Assembly (NCBI GenBank): GCA_964576765.1
Contig: CAZNWH010000017.1
Location: forward strand, 1-28,948
Length of the DNA stretch: 28,948 bases
Source of the DNA: Hellea sp964576765
GTDB lineage: Bacteria; Pseudomonadota; Alphaproteobacteria; Caulobacterales; Maricaulaceae
Direction: 5' to 3'
Made by a program: the position numbers and the translations under genes. This document shows, in pieces, positions 22,587-28,948 of this stretch. The notes under the pieces were generated by a model. The model was not told the DNA's origin and ran no database searches. It saw nothing but the letters and a program-made list of their open reading frames with translations. Numbering within the stretch: the stretch's first letter is position 1; the number at the start of each line of letters is the position of its first letter.

Positions 22587-23223
22587 ATGGTTCCAATTTG
22601 GACAAATCCAACTCATAGGCACTATTTCCGAGATCTGATGAGAACTTTCCCGTTTTCATCGTACCCTCAAGCCAGACGGGTTCATTAATATCCGGAATTT
22701 TTGCGGCTGGATCTGCTTTCACAAAAACAATCTGATTGGGTGGCGGTGGCGGCGTATGAAGGCAAGCGCCAAAATAAGGCACTAAAAGAAATTCTCCATG
22801 CTCAGATTTTGCGCTAAAATCGAGTGGTACAATATAACCTGGGATACGTATTTTTTCTCCATTAAGGCTGTCCACAACATTATAAGTCCCGATTTGCTCC
22901 ATTGTGTCCTGCGCACTACCTTCGGAAATTATATCTGTGAGGGCTGTATTTTCCTCTCGTGCAGCATCGGCCAAAGTCATCTGTTTGCGCATTTTGGCTT
23001 CCATTCCTTCATAAAATTCTGAATACAGTTCAGCCAGTAACGCCTCCTCGCCTACTGGCATCAAATCTTCCCAAACAAGTAAGGTTGCCTCACTCGTATC
23101 TTCGATAATGTTTGTTGCTGTTGAGGGATTTTGCACTTTTTTGCCATTTGCAGCTGTTGGAGCACTTTGTCCACAAGCAGTTAAAGCCGAGAAAAGGAGG
23201 CAAAAGCCAATGGTCTTTTTCAT
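22576..23223 (-). CDS. DUF3299 lipoprotein
   Basis: This 215-residue protein has a lipoprotein signal with lipobox LTAC, lipidated at Cys17. The mature N-terminal part is low complexity; the C-terminal half carries the DUF3299 core: IRIPGYIVPLDF, EFLLVPYFGACLHTPPPPPNQ and VWLEGTMKTGKF. I chose the ATG at 23223 (MKKTIGF), with GGTGA a few bases upstream. A GTG at 23232 overlaps the stop of the upstream gene in GTGA and is also possible. DUF3299 proteins are often next to ZrgA-like and MacB-like genes; biochemical role unknown. The conserved Cys-Leu-His and poly-Pro region could bind metal, which is inference. Confidence 0.85.
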   Translation of the reverse strand: MKKTIGFCLLFSALTACGQSAPTAANGKKVQNPSTATNIIEDTSEATLLVWEDLMPVGEEALLAELYSEFYEGMEAKMRKQMTLADAAREENTALTDIISEGSAQDTMEQIGTYNVVDSLNGEKIRIPGYIVPLDFSAKSEHGEFLLVPYFGACLHTPPPPPNQIVFVKADPAAKIPDINEPVWLEGTMKTGKFSSDLGNSAYELDLSKLEPYEY

Positions 23224-23228
23224 ATTAG

Positions 23229-23924
23229 TCACCGTGTTAAGATCATGCTGGTTTTTGTTGCGCTTAACTCCACCTGCTTTTGCGTGTTTGGTCCAAGATA
23301 GACAAGGTCAAGTTTTGTTAAATTTTCAAAATGTTCAAATAGGTTGACTCTTACACTTTTGAGAGACTGTGGGTTCGAGCACTTATAGTTATATCGTATC
23401 GTAACATCTTTATGCGTTTTATCATGCGCGTCATCTTCCTCGTGCTCATCGTGATCTTCTTCTTGATCGTCTTCATGATCTTCATGATCATCATGATCTT
23501 CGTGGCCATCCAAACCCAATTCAACACGGATTGTTTCACCTGATAGTTTACACTCGGCGTGACTATTGAATACAAAAAGAGAGCCACTATTTGAGAGTAC
23601 TAATTCAGCCTTTTGAACAGCTATCTTTTGTTTAGCTGTTTCTGCTATATGTTCAAACCCCAACAGATTATATATGGGTGTGTCGAGTTCGACCGTCATT
23701 GTAGAGCCCTCCAAGACTATAGCCAGAGAGGCGTCACCATGGCTGTGGCTTTCAGCCGAGCGTGTTTCAGTTCTCTTGGCTTTATCAGAATTAACTTTCT
23801 TAGCGTGAGTTCCATCCTTTGGGGAATAATCTGTAGGCTTGGATGATGAGGTGTCAGTTTTAGAACAAGCTGAACACATCGTCATAAAAGCTGCTAATGA
23901 GATGGCCTTGATTATGCTATGCAT
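23229..23924 (-). CDS. ZrgA-like (DUF2796) His-rich lipoprotein, probable zinc-binding component
   Basis: This 231-residue protein starts with a lipoprotein-type signal (MHSIIKAISLAAFMTMCSAC; probable lipid Cys20). A Ser/Lys-rich linker leads to HSHGDASLAIVLEGSTMTVELDTP, the DUF2796 start, with a metal-binding HxH. Residues 140-172 form an acidic His loop (HEDHDDHEDHEDD and onward) with about ten His, typical of a zinc-binding loop. Cys125 and Cys182 flank it and could pair. ZrgA of Vibrio cholerae belongs to this family and is reported as a Zur-controlled zinc-uptake factor; zinc here is inferred by family and composition. First gene of a four-gene overlapping operon. Confidence 0.82.
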   Translation of the reverse strand: MHSIIKAISLAAFMTMCSACSKTDTSSSKPTDYSPKDGTHAKKVNSDKAKRTETRSAESHSHGDASLAIVLEGSTMTVELDTPIYNLLGFEHIAETAKQKIAVQKAELVLSNSGSLFVFNSHAECKLSGETIRVELGLDGHEDHDDHEDHEDDQEEDHDEHEEDDAHDKTHKDVTIRYNYKCSNPQSLKSVRVNLFEHFENLTKLDLVYLGPNTQKQVELSATKTSMILTR

Positions 23925-23975
23925 ACACTCATACCTAACCTTAGATATTACTTTGTGTTATTTGATTACAATTCA

Positions 23976-23990
23976 TGCTAAAATTTAGCA
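23976..23990. promoter_or_regulatory. Palindromic operator candidate upstream of the ZrgA-like operon
   Basis: TGCTAAA-A-TTTAGCA is a perfect palindrome with 7-base arms, 51 bases upstream of the ZrgA-like start and overlapping a possible -35 (TTGCTA on the minus strand). A Zur, Fur or other dimer could bind. It does not match the classical alphaproteobacterial Zur box well. Confidence 0.4.
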
Positions 23991-24045
23991 AGTCACATAC
24001 TGATTTAGAAATTAAATCCTATCTGAGTTATGTTTTGCTTATAAT

Positions 24046-24132
24046 TGGTGCGGGCGGCCGGAATTGAACCGGCACTCCTATACAGGAACAAGATTTTAAG
24101 TCTTGCGTGTCTACCAATTCCACCACGCCCGC
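24046..24132 (-). tRNA. tRNA-Leu (anticodon UAA)
   Basis: The acceptor stem is GCGGGCG paired with CGCCCGC, followed by discriminator A and an encoded CCA. The D-loop is GGTAGACA-like, the anticodon stem is CAAGA/TCTTG with loop CTTAAAA (anticodon TAA), there is a long variable arm, and the T-loop is GGTTCAATTCC. This makes a complete class II tRNA of 87 bases including CCA. Decodes UUA and, by wobble, UUG. Confidence 0.97.
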
Positions 24133-24156
24133 AGAGACACAGAGATTGATTTGAGC

Positions 24157-24185
24157 TGATTAAGGGGGCTTGCCATCTCTCGCAA
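24157..24185 (-). promoter_or_regulatory. Predicted promoter of tRNA-Leu
   Basis: On the minus strand, TTGCGA and TAATCA are 17 bases apart, ending about 25 bases before the tRNA 5' end. The -35 reads CTTGCGA with its preceding base. Confidence 0.45.
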
Positions 24186-24257
24186 GTCCTTTTGTGTCTT
24201 TGATGAAAAAAACTCTTTTAATCTGTGAAATTGTCATTATATGGCGTATAAACGGAG

Positions 24258-24275
24258 CGTGGGATATATCCCACG
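24258..24275. promoter_or_regulatory. 18-bp perfect palindrome, operator candidate before HTH-cysD
   Basis: CGTGGGATATATCCCACG reads the same on both strands and ends 8 bases before the ATG at 24284, where a Shine-Dalgarno would normally lie; none is seen there. TATAAA at 24247-24252 may be a -10, so the transcript would start about at the palindrome, a classic repressor position. As RNA it could also fold (7-bp stem, TATA loop). The gene it precedes encodes a helix-turn-helix-like domain, so self-control is an obvious idea. Confidence 0.6.
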
Positions 24276-24283
24276 ATTAAATT

Positions 24284-25390
24284 ATGACGCTTATTTCTGA
24301 TTTTGTCACTCGGGTCGAGGCTTTTGCGGTCACATCCGGACAATCGCTTTCGACGATTTCTCGCAAGCTGCTCAATGACGGGAAGGGTATTGCCCGACTT
24401 AAAGAGGGGGGGCAGTGCACGCTCAAGACATTGGAAGAGGCTTTGGTTAAGCTGGATGCTCTGGAAATGGAACATTCAGGAGAAGCCAAGCTGCGCATGA
24501 CGCATTTGGATAGGCTTGAAGCCGAGAGTATCCATATCATGCGCGAAGTGGCCGCGCAGTGTGAAAACCCTGTCATGCTTTATTCAGTCGGCAAAGACAG
24601 CTCAGTTATGTTGCATCTTGCGGAGAAAGCTTTTTATCCTTCCAAGCCTCCATTTCCGCTCATGCATGTTGATACGATGTGGAAGTTTTCAGAAATGATC
24701 GAGTTTCGCAATCGCCGTGCCAAAGAGGTCGGGATGGAGTTGATTGTTCACATCAATCCTGAGGGCAAAGCAGATAATGTCGGGCCGTTTACCCATGGCT
24801 CGGCTGTCCATACAGATATTATGAAAACGCAAGGTCTTAAGCAGGCTTTGGATAAGTATAAATTTGACGCCGCTTTTGGCGGCGCACGGCGCGATGAAGA
24901 AAAATCCCGTGCCAAAGAGCGGATATTTAGTTTCCGGTCTGAAAACCACCGCTGGGATGCCAAGAACCAACGTCCAGAGCTTTGGAATATTTATAATACA
25001 CGCGTCCATAAAGGGGAGAGCATGCGCGTTTTCCCACTATCTAATTGGACTGAGCTAGATATCTGGCAATATATTTACAAAGAAAATATTCAAATTCCGT
25101 CGCTTTACCTGTCGAAAAAACGACCCGTTGTCGAAAAAGATGGTGTGCTTATTTTGGTTGATGATGACCGCATGCCGATTGGCCCAGATGATAAAATCGA
25201 AGAAAAAATGGTGCGATTCAGAACGCTGGGTTGTTACCCGCTCACCGGCGCTGTTGAGAGCGAGGCTGATACGTTGCCGGATGTTATTCAGGAAATGCTT
25301 TTGACAACCACATCAGAGCGCCAAGGCCGCGTTATCGACTCGGATGCAGGCGCGTCGATGGAGCAGAAAAAAGAAGAGGGATACTTCTAA
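24284..25390 (+). CDS. cysD: Sulfate adenylyltransferase subunit 2 (CysD) with N-terminal HTH-like extension
   Basis: This is a 368-residue protein. Residues 72-368 (297 residues from MTHLDRLEAESI) are an ordinary full-length CysD of the PP-loop family: YSVGKDSSVMLHL binds ATP, then FPLMHVDTMWKF, FGGARRDEEKSRAKER and FRTLGCYPLTGA. With CysN it forms APS from ATP and sulfate. Residues 1-71 are extra. The stretch FVTRVEAFAVTSGQSLSTIS followed by RKLLNDGKGIARLKEGG resembles a small DNA-binding helix-turn-helix domain found as a stand-alone protein in alphaproteobacteria. There is no stop between the parts. AGGAGAAG lies 11 bases before the internal ATG at 24497, so a short CysD may also be made. 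The long form has no visible Shine-Dalgarno. Overlaps cysNC by TAATG. Confidence 0.92.
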   Translation: MTLISDFVTRVEAFAVTSGQSLSTISRKLLNDGKGIARLKEGGQCTLKTLEEALVKLDALEMEHSGEAKLRMTHLDRLEAESIHIMREVAAQCENPVMLYSVGKDSSVMLHLAEKAFYPSKPPFPLMHVDTMWKFSEMIEFRNRRAKEVGMELIVHINPEGKADNVGPFTHGSAVHTDIMKTQGLKQALDKYKFDAAFGGARRDEEKSRAKERIFSFRSENHRWDAKNQRPELWNIYNTRVHKGESMRVFPLSNWTELDIWQYIYKENIQIPSLYLSKKRPVVEKDGVLILVDDDRMPIGPDDKIEEKMVRFRTLGCYPLTGAVESEADTLPDVIQEMLLTTTSERQGRVIDSDAGASMEQKKEEGYF

Positions 25391-27303
25391 TGGCCCATCT
25401 TGATGATCTAATTAGCACCGATATTCTCGGTTATCTCACGGCGCAGGAAAACAAGTCCTTCCTTCGCTTTATTACCTGCGGCTCCGTTGATGACGGAAAA
25501 TCTACGCTTATTGGGCGGTTACTTTATGATTCAAAATTGATTTATGAAGACCAGCTTGCGAGCATTGAAAAAGATAGTAAAAAATCCGGCACGCAAGGTG
25601 ATAAAATTGATCTCGCATTGCTGGTTGATGGCCTCGCTGCTGAGCGTGAGCAAGGAATTACGATTGATGTAGCGTATCGTTTTTTCTCAACGGATAAGCG
25701 TAAATTTATCGTCGCTGATACGCCAGGGCATGTTCAATATACCCGTAATATGGCGACGGGGGCCTCTACTGCTGATGTCGCAGTCCTTCTGATTGACGCG
25801 CGTTACGGCGTTCAGGAACAGACCCGCCGTCATGCCTATATCGTTTCGCTTTTAGGGGTGAAGCATGTTGTTGTTGCCATTAATAAAATGGACCTTAACG
25901 GTTTTGATCAATCGGTATTCAACGACATTGAGATTGACTTTCGTAACTTCGCCAAAGACTTAGGATTTGAAGAGATCATGTGCATTCCGATGTCCGCGCT
26001 GGACGGCGATAACGTTACAGCTGCGTCGGAGAATACGAAATGGTTTAAGGGACCTAGCCTATTAGAATATCTTGAAAATGTGGATGTCGATAGCGCGACA
26101 TTGGATAATCCTTTCCGTTTGCCAGTGCAGTGGGTTAACCGTCCCAATCTCGATTTCAGGGGGTTTTCAGGCACGATTGCCTCGGGAACCGTCGAAGTTG
26201 GTGATGAAATTATAGTCACGCCGTCGGGAAAACGTTCAACAGTCAAAGAGATTGTAACCTTTAATGGTAATCGGGATATCGCTCGTGAAGATATGGCCGT
26301 GACATTAACCCTCAATGATGAGATTGATATTTCGCGCGGTGATATCATTTGTAAAATTGACGCCCCTGCCGAGCAGGCCGACCAGTTTCAAGCGCATATT
26401 TTATGGATGAGCGAGAAAGAGCTTTATCCGGGCCGCCAATATCTGCTCAAGACAACCAACAAAACTGTTCCTGCCAGTGTGTCTAACTTGAAATATCGCG
26501 TTGACGTTAATGATTTTTCAGAAGTTGCCGCCAAGACATTAGGCCTCAATGAAGTCGGCGTGACAACGTTATCTTTGTCAGCCCCCATCGGGTTTGATGC
26601 CTATAATGATAACCGGGCGACAGGTAGCTTCATTTTGATTGACCGTCAGACCAACGAAACGGTTGGCGTTGGTATGCTGGACTATGCTCTGCGACGCGCT
26701 AGTAATGTGCATTGGCAAGATTTGGATGTTGGAAAAGCGGCACGCTCCGAGCAGAAAAACCAAAAGCCAGCCTTGCTCTGGTTCACAGGATTATCCGGCT
26801 CGGGTAAGTCAACCATTGCGAACTTAGTCGATAAACGCTTGCTCGACCTTGGACGTCATTCCTACACGCTTGATGGGGATAATGTGCGGCATGGTCTGAA
26901 CCGTGATTTGGGCTTTACCAAGGAAGATCGCGTTGAAAATATTCGCCGGATTGGTGAGGTGGCCCGCCTTATGGTGGATGCAGGATTGATTACGATGGCA
27001 TCCTTTATTTCGCCTTATCGTGCGGAGCGCCAAATGGCCCGCGATTTACTCGAAGAGGGTGAATTTATTGAAGTCTTTGTTAATACGCCGCTTGATGTTG
27101 CTGAAAAACGGGACGTCAAAGGATTATACGCACGGGCCAGAGCGGGCGAGATTAAAAACTTCACCGGCATTGATAGTGAATATCAGGCCCCTGAAAAACC
27201 CGAAATCACAATCAACACAGTTGATATGAGCGCCGATGATGCGGCAGAAATCATTGTCAAATATCTCGACGACAATGGCTTCCTCGCAAGCTATGTTGCT
27301 TAA
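25390..27303 (+). CDS. cysNC: Bifunctional sulfate adenylyltransferase subunit 1 / adenylylsulfate kinase (CysN-CysC)
   Basis: This 637-residue fusion has a CysN GTPase in residues 1 to about 450: P-loop GSVDDGKST (31-39), ADTPGHVQYTRNM for G3, NKMD for G4, then the beta-barrel domains. The APS kinase CysC follows from about 456, with P-loop GLSGSGKST near 467-475, DGDNVRHGLNRDLGF, and SPYRAERQMARDLL. CysN uses GTP to drive APS formation by CysD; CysC phosphorylates APS to PAPS. The fusion, as in rhizobial NodQ, is common in alphaproteobacteria. All nucleotide sites look intact. The ATG overlaps the cysD stop, and the next gene starts at the base after its own stop. Confidence 0.97.
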   Translation: MAHLDDLISTDILGYLTAQENKSFLRFITCGSVDDGKSTLIGRLLYDSKLIYEDQLASIEKDSKKSGTQGDKIDLALLVDGLAAEREQGITIDVAYRFFSTDKRKFIVADTPGHVQYTRNMATGASTADVAVLLIDARYGVQEQTRRHAYIVSLLGVKHVVVAINKMDLNGFDQSVFNDIEIDFRNFAKDLGFEEIMCIPMSALDGDNVTAASENTKWFKGPSLLEYLENVDVDSATLDNPFRLPVQWVNRPNLDFRGFSGTIASGTVEVGDEIIVTPSGKRSTVKEIVTFNGNRDIAREDMAVTLTLNDEIDISRGDIICKIDAPAEQADQFQAHILWMSEKELYPGRQYLLKTTNKTVPASVSNLKYRVDVNDFSEVAAKTLGLNEVGVTTLSLSAPIGFDAYNDNRATGSFILIDRQTNETVGVGMLDYALRRASNVHWQDLDVGKAARSEQKNQKPALLWFTGLSGSGKSTIANLVDKRLLDLGRHSYTLDGDNVRHGLNRDLGFTKEDRVENIRRIGEVARLMVDAGLITMASFISPYRAERQMARDLLEEGEFIEVFVNTPLDVAEKRDVKGLYARARAGEIKNFTGIDSEYQAPEKPEITINTVDMSADDAAEIIVKYLDDNGFLASYVA

Positions 27304-28248
27304 ATGAAGTGCTATGATGTTTTTAACGGCGATGCGGACGGGATAATATCTCTCGTCCAATTACGTTTGGCTGAGCCGCGCGATGCTAAATTGGTGACAG
27401 GCCGTAAGCGTGATATCAAATTGCTAAGCCGAGTGGACGTCAAGGCAGGCGACCATGTTACTGTTCTTGATATTTCTATGCGGAGTAATGCTGAGGATTT
27501 GCAGCGTATATTGGCGGGCAATGCCTCTGTTTTTTATGTCGATCACCATAACGCAGGCGACATTCCTAAACATCCAAATTTAAATGCTGTGATCGATACA
27601 TCACCCGAGATGTGCACAGCGATGTTAATTAATGAAGTTCTGGATGGTGAATATTTACCTTGGGCCGTGACAGCGGCTTATGGCGATAATTTCCCGGCAC
27701 TGGCAAAGCGTAAAGCTGTCGGGCTTAATTTGCCCATGAATAAACTTGCCCGCCTTGGCATGCTTGTCAATTATAATGGCTATGGAGGTTCTGTCGCAGA
27801 TTTGCACATTCATCCAGCCGATCTTTATCGCGCGCTCATCCCATTTAAGACGCCTATGGCTTTTTTAGAGGAAAACTCAGAGGTCTATCAACGTCTCGAC
27901 CAAGGCTATGAAACGGATTTATCCCAAGCTCAACAGGCCAGAGAGATCGACAAATCTGATAGCGGGCTGGTTATCACTTTGCCTGACGCAGCAGGCTCTC
28001 GGCGTATTTCAGGGGTCTTCGGAAACCAATTGGCACAAGATAACCCCAATAGAGCCCATGCCATCTTGACCGAGCAAAAAGACGGGTTTCTTGTGAGTAT
28101 TCGCGCGCCCATATCTAAGCGCGAAGGGGCAGACACGCTGGCGCTTCAATTTGAAACGGGCGGCGGGCGTAGCGCGGCGGCGGGTATTAATCACTTACGA
28201 GAAAGTGAACTCGATAGGTTTATTGAGGCCTTTCGCGCTGCATTTTAG
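27304..28248 (+). CDS. DHH-family phosphoesterase
   Basis: This 314-residue protein has the DHH-superfamily motifs: NGDADG (8-13), a likely Asp in LDISMR (55-60), VDHHN (79-83) with the name-giving DHH at 80-82, and a C-terminal DHHA1-type GGGRSAAAG (286-294). The superfamily includes RecJ, NrnA and pAp phosphatases using manganese. Its ATG follows the cysNC stop with no gap and no Shine-Dalgarno of its own, so it is translated by coupling to cysNC. This ties it to sulfur activation, where pAp arises from PAPS use; a pAp phosphatase role replacing CysQ is plausible but inferred. Other DHH nucleases are possible. Confidence 0.85.
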   Translation: MKCYDVFNGDADGIISLVQLRLAEPRDAKLVTGRKRDIKLLSRVDVKAGDHVTVLDISMRSNAEDLQRILAGNASVFYVDHHNAGDIPKHPNLNAVIDTSPEMCTAMLINEVLDGEYLPWAVTAAYGDNFPALAKRKAVGLNLPMNKLARLGMLVNYNGYGGSVADLHIHPADLYRALIPFKTPMAFLEENSEVYQRLDQGYETDLSQAQQAREIDKSDSGLVITLPDAAGSRRISGVFGNQLAQDNPNRAHAILTEQKDGFLVSIRAPISKREGADTLALQFETGGGRSAAAGINHLRESELDRFIEAFRAAF

Positions 28249-28280
28249 ACTCTATAAGGCTTTCGAAAAGAGAGTTTTAC

Positions 28281-28948
28281 ATGCCGAGTGAAAAAATAGA
28301 ATTTAAAGGTGCCTTTGGCGATACATTATCTGCCAAGCTTGACTGGCCGGATGAAAAAGATTTGCGCAGTTGGGTTCTTTTTGCTCACGGCTTTTCAATC
28401 GGGAAAGATTTAAAGCCTATCAGAACGATTGCAAAAACCCTTGTCGATGACGGTTATGGCATGATGCGGTTTGATTTTACAGGACTTGGGGAATCCGGCG
28501 GTAATTTCTCGGATACGAATTTTAGTTCTAATTGCGAAGATATAAGACAGGCCGCAAATTATCTGCGCGAAAATCACCGTGCCCCTTGTGTGATGATCGG
28601 ACATAGTTTTGGCGGGACTGCGACATTGAAAGTTGCCGACGAAATTTCGGAATGTAAGGCAGTCGCGACGATTGGCTCACCTTGTGATACAACCCATATT
28701 GTTCATCAATTTGCGGATAAGCTCGAAGAGATAGAGGAAGAAGGTCAAGCCAAAGTTTTACTCGGTGGGCGACCCTTTATCATAAAGGAACAATTTTTAG
28801 AAGATATAGGCAATCAGGATATAGCATCCGAAATTGGTGACTTAGGTCGCGCCTTGATGATTTTTCATTCTCCGCAAGACAGCGTTGTTGGCATTGATAA
28901 TGCGGCCCATATTTATAGCAAAGCGAAACATCCGAAAAGTTTTGTCAG
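28281..28948 (+). CDS. Alpha/beta hydrolase, partial (runs off the window end)
   Basis: The frame is open from the ATG at 28281 to the end of the window (222 codons, no stop). AAGAGAG lies 6 bases upstream. The protein starts MPSEKIEFKGAFGDTL, has an oxyanion region LFAHGFSIGKD, the fold motif MRFDFTGLGESGG and a nucleophile elbow IGHSFGG with Ser109. An acid residue is likely in FHSPQDSVVGI, and the catalytic His would lie beyond the window. The N-terminal style resembles hydrolases that are fused to an OsmC domain; the missing part cannot be seen. It lies 32 bases after the DHH gene and may be in the same operon. Substrate unknown. Confidence 0.85.
   Translation, partial: MPSEKIEFKGAFGDTLSAKLDWPDEKDLRSWVLFAHGFSIGKDLKPIRTIAKTLVDDGYGMMRFDFTGLGESGGNFSDTNFSSNCEDIRQAANYLRENHRAPCVMIGHSFGGTATLKVADEISECKAVATIGSPCDTTHIVHQFADKLEEIEEEGQAKVLLGGRPFIIKEQFLEDIGNQDIASEIGDLGRALMIFHSPQDSVVGIDNAAHIYSKAKHPKSFV

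Noticed and set aside
22587..22622. Upstream start of the ABC ATPase at 22622
   Set aside because: The extra 12 residues lie within the DUF3299 gene and do not resemble the start of an ABC ATPase; the ATG at 22586 has a ribosome-binding site.
23455..23515. Repeated CATGATCTT/CATGATCAT-like units that look like a short DNA repeat array
   Set aside because: They encode the His/Asp/Glu-rich loop of the ZrgA-like protein (HEDHDDHEDHEDD); low-complexity coding, not a CRISPR or iteron array.
24277..24576. Open frame antisense to the start of cysD
   Set aside because: Composition is that of a shadow of the sense frame, and it lacks any recognisable motif or ribosome-binding site.
1..28948. CRISPR array, rRNA operon, prophage or integrase
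   Set aside because: No regularly spaced repeats, no rRNA sequence and no integrase or phage structural gene were seen on either strand.

Overview
This window looks like a chromosomal segment of an alphaproteobacterium with a moderate-to-low G+C content. The evidence is a DUF1476 (F1-ATPase zeta/inhibitor type) gene divergent from a purC-purS-purQ-purL-bolA-grxD run, a eukaryotic-type NADP isocitrate dehydrogenase, an alphaproteobacterial-type rpsD, and CTTGAC-like promoters. A marine Maricaulales/Hyphomonadaceae-like lineage is my best guess, but this is inference from gene style only. A run of 100 N flanked by identical 55-mers suggests a short-read draft or metagenome assembly.

Layout. 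Positions 83-2092 (minus) hold a small membrane protein, an MscS-type channel and the ribosome-rescue factor ArfB. Positions 2179-7161 hold a DUF817 membrane protein, icd (minus), a TrmJ-like rRNA/tRNA methyltransferase with a small membrane protein, rarD (minus) and rpsD. Positions 7223-11735 (minus) form a tight purine operon ending in bolA and the CGFS glutaredoxin gene. Positions 11994-13443 hold the zeta subunit gene and two related secreted thioredoxin-like proteins, one of which has lost its CxxC site. Positions 13841-18231 (minus) hold map, radC, an MFS transporter and purB. Positions 18385-20258 hold a CinA/MoaB-type protein followed by a scar: a short truncated frame, a decayed IS1-like transposase, a small hydrophobic frame and an assembly gap. 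Positions 20602-23924 (minus) encode a four-gene, overlapping, lipoprotein plus ABC-transporter operon resembling the zinc-linked Zrg system. A tRNA-Leu(UAA) follows. Positions 24284-28948 (plus) encode sulfate activation: a CysD with an unusual N-terminal helix-turn-helix-like domain, a CysN-CysC fusion, a DHH phosphoesterase and the start of an alpha/beta hydrolase.

How the parts work together. The purine genes supply steps 4 (PurSQL), 7 (PurC) and 8 (PurB) of IMP synthesis. BolA and the monothiol glutaredoxin at the operon tail form a known iron-sulfur pair. The sulfate block makes APS and then PAPS, and the tightly coupled DHH protein may remove the pAp left over when PAPS is used.

The most interesting candidate for an undescribed system is the HTH-CysD fusion. 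It has an 18-bp perfect palindrome eight bases upstream of its start, which suggests that an assimilatory enzyme carries its own DNA-binding regulatory domain. The second is the Zrg-like operon with a palindromic operator candidate. The third is the secreted thioredoxin-like pair.
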